From Pelecanus crispus (taxonomy: Eukaryota; Chordata; Aves; Pelecaniformes; Pelecanidae), in contig NC_134649.1 of NCBI RefSeq assembly GCF_030463565.1, positions 40,759,044 to 40,823,043 on the forward strand: DNA of 64,000 nt. The letters are read 5' to 3'. Numbering within the stretch: position 1 is the first letter of the stretch; the number at the start of each line of letters is the position of its first letter. The notes below the pieces were generated by a model. It saw only the letters and a list, made by a program, of their open reading frames with translations. It was not told the origin of the DNA and did no database searches. This document shows, in pieces, positions 11,736-24,700 of the stretch. Both the position numbers and the translations under genes were made by a program.

Positions 11736-14700
11736 ATGGAGACGGACGAGGGCCGGCCGGCGGTGGCGGCGACGCTGCGGGCGCTGAACGAGGCGCTGGG
11801 GCGGTCCGCCGCGCTCTGGGTGAAGGAGAGCGGCGCCCGCAACCTGCGGCACCGGGACTTCCTGGCGCCGCGGGCTGCGCTGAGCGCCGCCTTCCCCGGG
11901 GGGCAGGTAGGCCGCGGCGGCGCGGGTAGGCCGCGGCGGCGGGCGGGGCCAGCACGGAGGGGGCGTGGCCTGCGCCGGGCCACGTGCAGGCAGGGGACAG
12001 ACTCCTCGCCTTCTCGCCCGGCAGGTGCCCGATGACGTCGTGGCGGCCGTGACGTCACTGGGAGGGCCGGGGGTGCTGGCGGTGCGGGGCTGCCAGGAGA
12101 CACCGGCGGGGCTGGCGGTGCAGCTGCGGCGGCCCGAGGCCTTCCGGCGCCTGCTGGGGCCCCCGCCAGGCCCGGCTGCCACGGCGGGGCCGCAGGCGGG
12201 TTGGGCCGTGCTGCACTGCCCGGCCCTGCGCGGCCCCGCCGCCCTGCGGCCCCGCCACCTCCGCCCGCTCCTGCTGGCCGACCACCTGGCCCAGCTGCTG
12301 CGCGCCCAGGGGTGAGTGCCTCGCCGCCACCCTGCCGCCCCGCTGCCCGGCCCCGCGCTGCCAGCGCCCGCCTCTCCCTTTCTCGCAGGGTCAGCATCCG
12401 CCTGGTCCCTGCCCTCACCGAGGAGGGGAGCCGGCAGGTCCTGCGGCAGCTCCGTGTCGACTGGCCCTCCAGCTCCAGTGACTCGGCCCTCCCGGATGCT
12501 GTCTCGGCCTTGAAGCGAGTGCTGGGCCGGTCCCCCTGTGCTGTAGCCTGTGAGCAGGGGCTGGGCACAGCCACGCTGCCTGAGGATGTCATCTGTAAAG
12601 TGCACTTGAAGAGCTTCGTGGAGCAGCAGGGCTTGGTGGGCTACGACCCCAACCTGGATGTCCTTCTCGGTGAGCCTCACGTGTACAGCAGCTCTAGTGT
12701 GACAGCAGGGGGGCGAATGGCTGCAAAGAGGCCTGTTCCTTTTTTCCCCCAATTGTTTTATAGAAAACAAGAGGGTTTTAGATCCAAATTGCCTTCTCCT
12801 CTTATTCTCCTTCAGTCTGGTTTGAGCCAGAAACACAGGCAGCCTGGGGCAGACCCAATGGTGCAGGATGGCGGGGGGGTGGCGAACCCTCGTGTTCCGC
12901 TCTGAGCATCCTTCCTTCTTTCAGTGACGGAGGGGAAGCTGCGGTCCCTGGCTGAGCTGCAGCAAGCCGTTCTGCAGTGCATGGTGAGTAACACTGCGGT
13001 GCTGCCTGCCTCTCGCTTTTCAGACGTCATTCCTTTCTGTCACGTGACATCATTTGAGCTCCCTGCTGTGCTCTGCTGCAGGCTGGAGGCCAGGGGAGCT
13101 GCTGCAGCATTGTGCATGTGGTGAGCTGCGAGGAGGAATTCCAGCAGCAGCAGCTGGATCTGCTCTGGAGGATTTTGGATCCAGGAGCACACACAGCATT
13201 GCAGGTGAGGAACCTCTGACCCTCCTCACTGTGGCCCCCCAGCATCCTTATGCTCAGCCAGCCTCCTTCAATCCCTGCAACAAAGGTGGAGGCCCAGCCT
13301 TGCCCCTTGCGAGGCTTCCCTTTCCCTTGGCAGCCCCTCCACGCTCTTGCCCAGGCAGTGGAGCAGCCTCTCTGCCCTTGGGATTTCAGTGCTAAAGAAG
13401 GAAGGACACAAGATCGTGGGGATACAGCTGGAACAGGGCTGGTTTTAGCCCGGTTCTCCTGCACTGCATTTTTGTGGAGCTTCTGCATCTTTGACCCCTG
13501 CCCCAGCCTCTCCTCTCTCTTTCAGAAACACCTTGTCTGTGGGCCAGTGAAGGTGACAAACCCCTCATCGCCCATCGGGGCAGACCAGTACTTCCAGTAA
13601 GTTGGTGTGTAGCAAGGCGCCTGCTGCACTGCTCGCCTGCCAAGGCTCCCTGTGCTCTGCCCGGCCCTGTGGGCACCCAGACAGCCATACTGCAGTGCTG
13701 AGCAAGCTGGTGGCACACAGACAGTTCTGTACAGTCCCTCCATTCTGCTTTTCCACGGCCTCAGGGCTGTTTCGAGAGGACTGGAGGTGCAGAGCGGTGG
13801 CCACAGTGCCCTCCCCAGTCCCAGTGGCCTCCTCCAGCAGTGCTACTTCTGGCCCTCTCTCAGTGCTGCTGGGAGGAAAAGCAGCGGCAGGAGCTGGGTG
13901 CTGCAGCGGTGCAGGGTGGTATCTCCCTGCCTTCACACAGTAGCAGATAGCCCTGGTGCAGGGGCAGCCCTTTCTCAGCCAAAAGGCAGAGCTTGTGCCC
14001 GGTGCAGTGGCTTCCTCGCACCCTCTCCAGGCAGCGGCACAAGGGGCTAGCCGCTGTGTGGCTGCCCCTGCCCGGCTCCTGGAGGTTTTGTATGGCTTTT
14101 GCTTGGCTGGGTCGCTGCTGCAGCTGGGATGCCCCGAGCAGCCCAAAGGCTGGGGGAGCCCTGGGGCACCCTCTGAGGCCAGCTCAGGCCGGGGTGGTGG
14201 CTGTGAGTGTCTGTGTTCCTCCAGGCTCCGAAAGCGCCAGATGTGTGAAGCCTCTGTGATGAAGTACGGGGAGCTTGCGCAAGGTGAGGGTTTGCTTTGC
14301 GGCTCTATACGGATGCTGCTCTGTCCCTGTCTCCGTTGCTCCCATGAGTCTCCCCCCCTCACCTCTGTGTCTGCAGTCAGTGGGGGCTTTCCCCTGCATG
14401 GTGCTGCCTCTGCCCTCTGCGATGGAGCCAGGTGCTGACCTTGCTTGGGGGAAGGCCTCTAAACTGCCATGCGGGCAGCAGCACAGAGGAGCAGCACCTG
14501 CAGATGTGGGCCAGGACTGGGGAAGCGTGGTGGTCCCCAGCTTCCACCGGAGCACCCTGGCCCCTGGGGGGGGGTCCTGCCTGGGCACTGGGGGTGACGT
14601 TACACAGGAGTGGAGCGAGCTGTGTGTGACACCACCTGTGTTCTCTGCAGATGAGGCCTGGACTGAGGTGATTGATACCCTCACAGTGGCTGCCATCAGG

Positions 14701-15990
14701 TTTGAGATGCTGAGCACTGCTCACCGGAGTCAGGTAGGACAGCGGTTTGCGCAGAGCCAGGGCAGGCAAGCTGTGGCAATAGTGGAGCGGCTCTGTGCCG
14801 AGCAGCCTGGACTGCGACTTCTTCCTGCCCTCAGCTCACACTGGACCTGGAGGACAGCAGCATCTCCACGAAGGGAACCAAGAGCGGCGCCTTCGTGATG
14901 TACAACTGTGCCCGGCTGGCCACGCTCTTTGACACCTACCAGCGGGCTGTGGAGCGGGGTGAGCACCAGCCCCGTGACCCTCCTTTAACAGCTGCTCCTG
15001 GGCTGTTCCTCACGCCTGGAGCCACAGGGGCTTCTCTGGGCACAATAACAGTCTCCCACCTCCTTTCCAGGCACATACCCGCCTCTGCCACCAGCGTCAG
15101 AACTGAACTTCTCCTGCCTCCGGGAAGAGGTGAGTGCTGAGATGGGGAATGTGGGGACCTGCACACCCTCAGCTCCAGTGATGGATGCTGCTGGCCAAGG
15201 AGGCTCTGGCCCTCTCCGACACATGTGATCCTTTCACAGGGCGAATGGCTCCTGCTCTTCAACTATCTCCTGCCCTTCCCTGAAGTCCTGCAGCAGGCAG
15301 CACAGCTGCCCACACCCACCAAGGGGATCCGGATCACAGCCAACACAGAGACAGTAAGTGCCACGTGCCGTAGCACCCATGGGTGCTGCTCCAAGAGTCC
15401 CAGCCCAGGGCAAGGCTATGCCGGCAGGGTGCTGCCCACCAGTGAGCGAGCAGGGGTGGTGTGGAGGGATGAGACTGCAACGCCCCTGGGGCTGCTCCTA
15501 CTGTGCTTGGGGTGGGGAAGGGCCCAAGACCAGCCAGACCCCACCGTGCCAGCAGAAGCTCTTGTCTTGCAGGTGTGCAAGTTCCTGATCCAGCTCAGCA
15601 TGGATTTCAGCTCCTACTACAACCGGGTCCACGTCCTGGGGGTGAGTTGGATGTCCTGACTTGCAGCCCTGCAGTCCTTCCTGGGGCTGGCCTGCAGTTG
15701 CAGGGCAGCTGTGCGGGGAATGGGCTCAAGGGTGCCAGCAACGTGTTGCAGCCCTGCAGCAGCCCCTCAAGGATGTGTACACAGGGTGTAGAGGCAGCAG
15801 TGCCTCTAGGGCCAGCCCGTCGAGAGGCAGTATGGCCACCAGCCCCAAGTCACTGCCTTTCTCCCCACAGGAGCCATTCCCTCACCTCTTCGACCAGATG
15901 TTTGCCCGCCTCCAGCTGCTGGGAGCAGTGAGGGATGTGTTCCACAGCGCACTGGCGACTCTGCACCTCCCTCCTCTCAGCCAGATCTGA
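11736..15990 (+). CDS. DALRD3: DALR anticodon-binding domain-containing protein 3
   Basis: In mammals DALRD3 binds arginine tRNAs and recruits METTL2 for 3-methylcytidine at position 32. Thirteen coding exons: 11736-11906, 12025-12311, 12389-12669, 12925-12983, 13082-13204, 13526-13596, 14225-14283, 14651-14733, 14835-14958, 15071-15129, 15240-15353, 15573-15641 and 15871-15990. They total 1620 nt, giving 539 aa against about 543 in human. All borders are GT/AG and every phase joins. Recognisable blocks are [100 protein letters not shown] and the C-terminal LPPLSQI. The MYNCARL and YYNRVHVL segments belong to the DALR helical bundle shared with arginyl-tRNA synthetase; no catalytic motifs are present. 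The ATG at 11736 opens the conserved N-terminus. The gene is tail-to-tail with WDR6. Confidence 0.97.
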
Positions 15991-17181
15991 GCCACCACTG
16001 AAGAGCCGTGCCACTGTGTGACAGGCACCAGGACAACGTGCCACGGAGGGGAAGGACAGGGCACGTCCTCCCTGGCAGGGCAAGCGGGCTGCCCAACAGT
16101 CAGGCAGGGAGCCAGGGCACACCTCAGCCCCATGCAGGTGCTTCCCCTCCCGCTGCCACATTTTGAGTGTTTGGCTACGTGCACCCCGTGGCTGTGCCCA
16201 GCATGAGAGATGGGTGCGCCTGCCACGTCCGCACCAGCAGAAAGGCGGATGCCTGTGGCATCCTGTGAGCTGGGCTGGGGAGTGTTCGGGGAGGTAGAAC
16301 CGGGGACCAGGGCACCACAAAGCCAGGCACCAACCTCGCTTTCCTCAAAGCCATTTATTGAAGGTTGCTCCGTGCTGGCAGGGAGCTCCTGAGGCTCAAA
16401 GCTCCTGAATACACTTGTTGCTGGACAAATGCTGTGTGTGTCTGACCCCCAACAGAGCACCTTGCCCCACATGGGGCTGGGGCCATGCACAGCTGTTTGT
16501 CCTGGCCTGTGCTCCGATTGTGCTGGGTCCTGCTGCCGCGCAGGAACAACCCAGGCAGCTTGAGGCAGCGTGAAGGGCTGCTCTGGGGCAGGGGTGACCA
16601 GGCCCAGGCTGGCACAGCATGCGTGGGCTGCTGTCCCTCGCCCTGCAGGGTGCTGCTGTGGAGGATCAGCGTCCCCACTCATTTCAGCACAGTCCCCAGC
16701 ACTGCAGGGTCGGGGCTGTCGCACGCTGCAGCCTGCCACGTGCCGCACCAGCGCCTGACCTGTCTTGGCCTCCTGCTGCCCTCAAGCTCTCGGGGCTGGG
16801 CATGGCGCTCAGCACCCTCCCGAGCAGGTTCCTCTCTGCGAGCAGTGCTGGAAAGCCAGGACATAGGTCCCTCACACCTCGGGGAGGAGGAGCGTCTCCT
16901 GGGCAGGGTGGGTGGACAACCCCACTCCTCCTTTACTGCCTGGGGAGCCGCAGGCTTGTCCAGGAGGGGTCACATCTGCCTCCTCCCCTGAGACCACCAG
17001 CCTTGAGCACCCCAGATGTGGCTGTGCTATCCCCAAAGGAGCCAAGCATGCCCGTCCCCTCAAGAGGGGACACATCAGCACGCAGGCTGGGACAGGGGCT
17101 GCGGTGATGGGCAGAGCACAAGTGCAGGGTGCTCTCCCCAGGCAGGTGGGGAGCAGGATGTGCCACACGCCTGCCCCATTA
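15991..17181. other. Convergent 3' flanks of DALRD3 and WDR6
   Basis: The minus-strand part from 17181 down to about 16335 is the WDR6 3' UTR. No canonical plus-strand AATAAA was found for DALRD3, so its 3' end may use a variant signal or overlap the WDR6 UTR. I see no other gene or repeat. Confidence 0.6.
16354..16359 (-). terminator. WDR6: WDR6 poly(A) signal
   Basis: TTTATT on the plus strand is AATAAA on the minus strand, about 820 bases beyond the WDR6 stop codon. It lies about 360 bases from the DALRD3 stop, so the two transcripts end almost back to back. Confidence 0.75.
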
Positions 17182-20100
17182 CTAGGGAGCCTCCAGGGGA
17201 GGAGGCTTGGCAGGGGCCACGCCATGCAGCATCTCCAGGCCCTGCCCGCAGAGCACGCAGTAGTACCGCAGCTCCCCGCCGGCCTCTGCCACCTCCCAGC
17301 AGTCCAGCTCGGCCAGGTCGGGCACATGGAAGAAGGTGGTGCTGAGCGCGTCCAGCATGCCCAGGCCCCGGCGCCACAGCGTCAGGCGCTGGTCCACCGA
17401 GGCAGAGAGCAGCAGGTCTGGCCGCAGCACCCGGATCCCCGTCACGTGGGCGGCGTGGGCGCAGGGCCTGGACACCCGCTCCAGGACACGCAGGCAGGTC
17501 CCTGCCGTGGCCTCGCCCCCGCCCAGGGCCACCTCCAGCAGGCAAACGTGGATGGAGCCGTCGTCGCTGCCGCTGGCCACCAGGTACCGTCCCTCTGGCG
17601 TCTCGCGGACATGGAGGCTGTTCACGCCGCAGCTGTGGGCCATGATGGTGAGCAGCGGGGAGCCCAGGGCTGGGAAAACAGGCTCGGTCAGGAGAGTGAC
17701 GCTCACCTTGGCCGGAGGGAGCAGAGGAGCCAGCAGCGTGGCCTCCCTCAAGAGCCACCGGCAGCTGCACCCACCCAGGGGCTGCATCTCTCCCTCCGCT
17801 CGGTGCAGGGCGTCCCTTGCATCTGCGATGGGGCTGGTGATGTCCCAGAAGGCGACGCTGCCGTCAGTGGCTGCGCTGCACAGGAGGTGCCTCCTAGAAG
17901 GGAGGTGTTGGGGGAGCCTCTGGCCGCAGCCCTGCAACAGGCAGCCCTGAGGGTCCCCGCCGAGATCCGGGGAAGCAGCAGAACAGCCCCTGCGGACCGA
18001 TTTCTCCTTTCCCTCCATCTGCTGAGCTGCTGGCTGCCGTCCCCACAAGGATGAACGCTTCTCCCCAGAGCCCCGGTGGTCACAGCACAGCATTTGGGGC
18101 TCACCTCTCCTCTCCTGCCCGCATGTGCAGGAACGCCTCCACCTTCAGCACGCAGCGCTGGTGGTGAAACGACTCCGCCACCAGCACCAGCTCCCGGGCA
18201 GCCTCCAGCAGCCCGAAGACCCTGCGTTGAAGCAGAGAGCAGTTGGCTGCAGAAGAAGGGGGGCTCCCAGCACCTCTGCGCCCACTTCCCACCGTGTGCC
18301 ATCCTGCTCCCGGCTCGGGGCTGGCCACGTCCACAGCAGCGGCCTCCCCCACGGAGATGGCTCTGCTCCCGTCCCCCGTTGCCAGCCTCAGCTCTGTTCT
18401 CCCTGCCAAGCCCCGCAACAGCTGCTCACCGGACCGATCCATCGCTGCAGGCAGCAGCCAGGAACTTCCAGGGTGTCGGCAGCTGCTCGGAGCTGGTCCC
18501 GGGCACGACTGAGAGGGACATGTACCTGTGGCAAACATGTGACACTCACCCACACCTCGGTGAAACCTGCGGCCCTGGGGAGGGGGGTGGCCCAGCAGAG
18601 CAGCCCGAGCCCAGCACGGAACACAGCTCTGAACACTCAGAGGAGGCAGGAGGAAAGACTGAGCCTTTCCCTAATCCCAAAAGCCCTTCTAAGCACAGCT
18701 GCTGGGCACAGAACATCAGGGATGTGTGCCTAAAGCCAAGTCGGCTCCTTCTGCCTCAGCTGAGCCCACAGCCACGCAGAGCAGGTATCCCAGCGGAGGC
18801 CAGTGCAGTTTCCAGAGCTCTCCTGGACTGTGGTCACTGCTAACCCTGCGCCGGATGGTCCCTGAGCATCACCTCGTCTCCGGATCCATCTTGACGAGCT
18901 TGTGCCTGTTCTTCTTCCGCTCCCAGTGCTTGTCCAGCCGGTGGGAGGCCACGTGGATGACCTGGCAGGCCACAGTGCTCTCGGAGGCTGGGTCCCCAGC
19001 ACACAGCAACCGGTAGCACTCGATCTGTGCCCGGCCGCCTGCAGAGAAGATCAGGGCAGACAAGCCCTCGTCACCGAAGCCCTCATCACCAGGTCCTGTG
19101 GGGCCGGCCAGTGCCAGCGCCCTCACGCTGGAGATGTGGTCGCTGAGCCGGGCGAGGGGCATGGCTGCCCGGCAGCGCTCGCTGAGCGCCAGGATGCAGG
19201 CCGTGGTGTCCTCGCTGCCGGTGATGAAGACATTGATGGCGGCACGGCCGGGCACCTCCACCGCCCCCAGGCGCCGCACGCAGGCGATCTCCCGCCCGTG
19301 CACGGACGCCAGGAGCACCTGCTGCTCGCAGGGCTTGGCCTCGCGGCGGTATAGCATTACGTCCCCGCACTTGACAAAGGCGAAGGTCTCAGCCAAAGGG
19401 CTGCTGCAGTAGCTCCAGGAGCGGTGCCCCCCGCCGCAGGGGATGCAGTGGAGGTTCTCGCTGGTCCTGCTGCTCCACACCACAAAGTTGTCAGCGTGAA
19501 AGCCCAGCACGAGCAGGTCCCCATCCGGGGCGAAGCGCAGCTCCTCGATCCACTGCAGCCCTTTACAGGGCCTGTACTTCCGCAGGACCTCCAGCTGCTG
19601 ACCCTGCAGGCGGAGCTGGCGGTAGCAGCCGTCCCGACCGGTGCTGTAAATGTAGCCCCCGTGGCAGGTTACCGAGGTAACCCCCGTCTTCCCATGGAGC
19701 CCGAAGAGCATGGACAGCGGGGCCTCAAGGAGAAGAGCCCCTTTGTGTGACAAGCAAGAGAGCTCTGACTCGCCACCAGAGTCCTCGCCGATCAGGTTGG
19801 TGCCACCATCAGCGATGCCGGTGCTTTCCGCAGCCTGCTCCGGGGAGCTGCTGCAAGGGAAGAGGAGGAGGGAGCCCCGGCGGTCCCCGCAGAGCAGGAG
19901 CCCTCCCTGGGGCAGGAAGGTGGCGCAGGTGTGCCAGCGCTGCTTGCAGGGGGGGCAGCAGGTAGCGTCCCATGAGCCGCACCCAGGGCACCTGTCCGGG
20001 GCGGTGGGCGACGTCCAGCCAGAGCATCTCCCCGTCGGGCCCGGAGGCCAGGAGGGCGGCGGCGGTGGGGGGCTGCCCGGGGCAGGGGGCCCAGCCCAGC

Positions 20101-21462
20101 CCGCGCACGGCCCCCTCGAACAGCCTCAGCCGGGCGGCGGCCCCGGGGCGGCCCAGAGCGAAGAGGAGGAGGTGTCCGTCGCCGCCGGCCAGGGCGCAGA
20201 GCACCTCGGCCCCGCCGGGCAGCGGGGCGGCCGCCAGCAGCCCGCGGGGCCCGGCGGCGGCGGCGGGCAGCACCGGCACCCAGCGCCCCGCCGCCGCCTC
20301 GTACGCCGCCAGCCCGCCCGCCTCGCCCAGCGCCAGCACCTGCCGCGGCCCCGCCAGCAGCACGGTCCGCGGCCGCCCCGGGGCCCCCAGCGCCGCCGGG
20401 GCCGCGTCCGGATCCCCCCGCCGGGGCCGCCAGAACCGGACGCCGCCGTCGTCGCCGCCCGTGGCGAGGCAGCCGCCGGCGGGGCGCAGGGCCAGGGCGC
20501 GCAGGGCCCCGCGGTGCCCCCGCCGCGCCCGCCGCACGCCGCCGCCGCCGGTCCACTCCAGGCAGGCGCTGTCCTCCCCGGCGCTGACCGGGCACGGCCC
20601 CCGCAGCGCCACGGCGGCCACCCGCGCCCCGTGGCCGTAGCACACCAGCAGGCAGGAGCCCTCCCCGTCCCCGTCCCCGTCCCCGCCGCCCAGCTCGCCC
20701 ACGGCCCAGAGCCGCACGCTGCGATCCTCGGAGGCGGAGGCGAGCAGCCCCCGCGGCGGCGCGTAGCAGAGCGCCAGCACCGCGCCCCGGTGCCCCAGCA
20801 GCCGCCGCCGCGGGGTCGCCGCCGCCGCCGCCCGCCACACCACCACGGCCCCCGCCGCCGTGCCGGCCGCCAGCGCCAGCCGCGCCCAGCCCGTCCCCGC
20901 CAGCGCGGCGCAGCGCAGCGCCCCGGCCCCGCCGCAGCTCGCCCGCCGCAGCCAGCGCCCGCCGCCCCGCCACTCGTAGAGCGCCACGGCCCCGCCGCCC
21001 AGCGCCAGCGCCAGCCGCCCGCCCGCCGCCCACCGCGCCTCCCACACCCGCGCCCCCAGCTCCCGCGCCGCCCCGCCGCCGCACGCCGCCAGCCGCGGCC
21101 CGCCGCCCGGCCCGCCGCGCCGCACCGCCAGCACCGCCAGCCAGCGCCCGCCGAAGGCCGCCACCCGCACCACCGGCCCGCCGCCGCCGGCGGGGCCAGG
21201 CTCGGCCCGCAGTCCCTGCACGCTGGCCTCACGCAGCACAGTCCGCCGGCCCGCCGCCGCCACCGGCCCGCCGCCGCTCAGCCGGAACGCCGCCACCTCC
21301 GGGCCCGTGCCTGCGAGACCACCGCGTCAGCCGCCGCCGCCACCGGCCCCGACCCCGGCCCCCGCCCCGGTGGCGGCCGCGACCCCCGCGCTCACCCGCC
21401 AGCAGCACGTCCCCCGCGAACTCCAGCGCCGTCACCGGCGCCACCAGCGCCGCCGACTCCAT
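17182..21462 (-). CDS. WDR6: WD repeat-containing protein 6, with one apparent frameshift
   Basis: WDR6 is a large WD40 scaffold that guides FTSJ1 to 2'-O-methylate position 34 of tRNAs, and is also reported to bind LKB1 and IRS4. Coding exons in transcript order are 21462-21396, 21310-18873, 18525-18430, 18221-18105 and 17893-17182, all with GT/AG borders. Total is 3430 nt (about 1143 codons plus one base); human is 1121 aa. WD-repeat signatures include SASEDRSVRLW, SAGEDSACLEW, TGGDDGGVRFW, LHGKTGVTSVTCHGGYIYSTGRDG (conserved at its ends), GSEDTTACILAL, CSAATDGSVAFWD and SASVDQRLTLW. In the long exon the frame changes by one base in a run of seven G (plus strand 19949-19955). Upstream reads RYLLPP and downstream reads CKQRWHTCATFLP, contiguous in the human protein. 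Six G would restore a single frame, so this is a 1-base insertion or an assembly error. The first 1.3 kb is above 75% GC. The start is ATG in AAGATGG context. Confidence 0.95.
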
Positions 21463-21463
21463 C

Positions 21464-21620
21464 TTGGCGCCCCCACCGCCCACACCGCTCCGCTCCGCTC
21501 GCCGCTCATTGGCCCGGCCCCGCGCGCTCCCGCCCCGCCCGCCGCTCATTGGCCCAGCCCCGCGCGCCCCCGCCCCGCCCGCCGCTCATTGGCCCGGCCC
21601 CGCGCCGCCCCGCCCACAGA
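21464..21620 (-). promoter_or_regulatory. WDR6: WDR6 promoter with three tandem CCAAT/GC-box units
   Basis: A 40-bp unit is repeated nearly exactly from 21501, 21541 and 21581. Each copy carries GCCGCTCATTGG then CCCGGCCCC and a CCGCCCC GC box. On the minus strand each unit reads CCAAT in the forward direction, as a promoter for WDR6 whose ATG is at 21462. No TATA box is seen. NF-Y and Sp factors are the expected binders. Confidence 0.75.
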
Positions 21621-21651
21621 GCACGCGGAAGCGGTGCCCGTCTCTCCCCGC

Positions 21652-21657
21652 TTTATT
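21652..21657 (-). terminator. P4HTM: P4HTM poly(A) signal overlapping a CCAAT box
   Basis: TTTATT on the plus strand gives AATAAA on the minus strand, 119 bases after the P4HTM stop codon. Two extra bases make it CCAATAAA, so the signal also carries a CCAAT box in line with the WDR6 promoter units. The P4HTM 3' end and the WDR6 start codon are about 190 bp apart. Confidence 0.8.
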
Positions 21658-21775
21658 GGCGCGCGACGCGGCCCCGCCGCGCACGTGGCCCGCGGCCCCA
21701 CCCCACCCCCCCCCCGCCCAGCGCGGGAAAAGGCCACGTGCGAGCGGCCGGCCCCGCCCCCCCCTCGGCCCGGCC

Positions 21776-24700
21776 CTACAGCTCCAGGCGCACCCCACTG
21801 TAGGCCTTATCCACTGTCCACTCGCCCGGGGCTCCGGCCCCGGCCCCGGCCCCGGCCTCGGCCTCGGCCCCCGCGTAGCGCTCCATCTCCTGCTGGAACT
21901 GCAGCTGCCGCCGCCGGTTGGGATCCACGTTGATCCAGTTGTTGGCGATCCACTTGGTGCCTTGGGTGACCAGGCAGCCCCCGTGCAGGGCAAAGTCGTC
22001 CAGCTCCCCCACCCAGCCTGCGGAGTAAAGCCCCGCGTTAGGAGGTGTCGAGGAGTGCCGCGGCACAGGCGGGCGCGGCCAGCGAACGCTGACACAGGCT
22101 CTCCTGCCCCCGGCGCCTGCTTGGATTTTAGCTCAGACACATCTTAGAGGATTGGGCGCCTGGCACCCCTCCATCTTAGCACTGCCCCACCCTAGCACCT
22201 ATGAGGAGCTCACCAGGGCAGGCCCACCAAGTGCAAAATGCTCGTTGCCTCCGCGTCTCCATGCAGCACGAGGGGCTCTCCCATTCTGCATCACTGCTGC
22301 TGTTTCTCTCAGCTCTTCCCAAAAGGGGAGGCTGGCATGCAAGAGCTGGGTGCTGCCGCTAGAAGGCCCCTGGTTTTTCTGTGGCAGACTTGCATCAGCA
22401 GCCGCCTTCCATTTAGGAATAGTTTGCTCATAAAAACACAACGGGGCTCCTCTTAGAGGAGAGTGATGGTCTCGATATTATCATCCAACAGCCTGAATGC
22501 TGGTCTTGTGAACTCCTCTACAGATTTTCTAGAGATGGAAACACGAGCTGCTCCCAGGGGAGCTGGGATGCTATAACTCCTTCCTCCCACCACCGCGCAA
22601 AATCTACCATCGAAACACTCTGGAGTCATACTCACCAGCAGCCTGGAAGATTCATGTCAATCCCCCAGCCTGGCTGGCAGGGAAAACCACGCTGTGCTTC
22701 GTGAGAAAAGCAGCCCCAAGGACACATATCAGGCTGCGGCTGAGCTATAAAGCAGGAGTTGGGCCATGCCTCCCTGTGCTGCAGAGCTGATGGCCGTGCC
22801 TTTGTCTACCTCCCCTCCCCACCCCTTTGGGCAACACCACATCAGTGAAACATTTTGAATTGCAGACCAAGTTCCAGCAGGAGTTTCAGCTCGCACAGCA
22901 GGATGGAAGGCAGCTGGCAATGGCTAGTGCAGCCAAGGTCTTTGTTTGCTAGCTAGTCCCGTTCCCCAAAGACATCAGGAGCCACTGACCTACTGCCTGT
23001 GAACAAAGGCCTTTCAGGGTCAGGAAGCTCCTACCCAGCTGGTGACAAGCAGACTCTACAGTTCCCACTAGCAGGCAGCTACCACCCTTTGGCTCTCTTC
23101 AGAGCTCCCAGACGCCACAAGAAGACGACGGCTGTCACCTCCTGCAGTCCTACCCCTCCCAAGAGCCGAGTCCTGAAATGGGACTGTACCTTCTCCGTCT
23201 GACAGGTAGTTGTACCAGAAGACAGCAGTGCCTTGCTGAGGTTTCACTCGCAAATTGCCCTTGTCACAGTTTTTCCGAGTATCTCGCAGGTCAACGTCGT
23301 TCTGGATCAAAGACTGGCAAGAAACCACAGAGAAGGTGTTGCAAATGGTGCTGGAATGAAGTGCATGCACTGGGCTGCCTCTGCTGCCAGCCATCATCCT
23401 GCCCTTTGCCTGAACACCCCACGGGGACAGCTCAAGGCTGATGCTGGGCAGGACAGGGCTTTCACAACCCACCCGGAGCAGCCAGTTTCATCCCCCGGAG
23501 GTCCATGACCTGTTTCTGAGCAGCTGCCCATTCCTTAACACGTTGCCTGACAGGACATATGTGCCAAGACTTAGTCTGAGGAAACCTGCCCAGACAGAAG
23601 CGAGCAGGACCCGTGTTATGGCAGCAAGGCCAACAGACCGCCCCTCACGCCTCTGAGGGGGGAGAGGTGCAGCTGTCAAAGCCCTGCGCCTCTTCCCTTG
23701 GCCTCAGGGGGACACAGTTTCCCCATGTTCTAGCTACGAAGGCTAACGTCCACCAACCCCACGCACCGGACCTCTTCTGCAGCCACAGCAAATAAAGACA
23801 TTCAAAGAGGGACTCAAAATCCCTAGGGGTAACACGTAGGTGAGACTCATTTACCATCTCTTCGTACGTCCTGTTATCAGCTATAGGAAAGACTGTTTCG
23901 CCTCCCCCAGTCACGTTGTTCAGGTAGAACAGCACTGTCACATACCTGCAAGACAGAGCGGCTGTCAGGGGACACATATGGAATAGGAGACGACGCACAG
24001 GGGCTGTCCGCACCCTGCCCCTCCACCATACATACAGCAGTTCTTCCAAGACATCACAATATATGTGATTTACATCATCAGCTTTTCTCCAAGGACAACA
24101 CACAGATGACAAAGAAAATCCCCATCCGCAACGGGTGGGGAATTAGCCTCTGAGGGTGCATTTCTAGCCTTTGGTGGGGATGGCCCAGCCACTCTGCAGA
24201 ATCACTCTGCCTTCCTCCTCGCACCGGCTCTGGGGACTTGCAGGATTCACCCACCTCCCTCTTCAGACCTTTCATGCCAACAATCTCCAGAGCCAGTTTG
24301 TGAGCCCACAGCCTGAGCACCGAGTCCCACGCCAGGTGAGGAGAAATGGCTCTCTGCACCGCTTCTCTAACGTGTTCCAGATTGTGCCAAAGCAGACCTT
24401 ACCGGCACGAGGTCTCAAAGGGAGCGCTTTCATTGGCGACCAGCTTGGTGTGGCTGCACGCAGTCTCAGGGAAGACGGGGCCACTGTCCATGTGGGCATG
24501 GTAGTGCCCTCCTTGGTCGTACCGCACAACCTGGAGGGGCTCGCTGTGCTCCACAATCTCAGGGGGCAAGCGAGTCAGGCGCATTACCCTGGGGAAGAGG
24601 AGAGCAGAGCAGGTGAGGGGAAAGCACCATCACCCCGGTTGCCCGCTACTCCCAAGCACCGAATACATCCAGAGAAAGAAAACCCCCTTCCCCAACAGAC

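Noticed and set aside
19710-21803. A 697-codon plus-strand open frame
   Set aside because: It is the antisense shadow of the very GC-rich WDR6 exon 2, dominated by Pro/Arg/Ala, with no domain.
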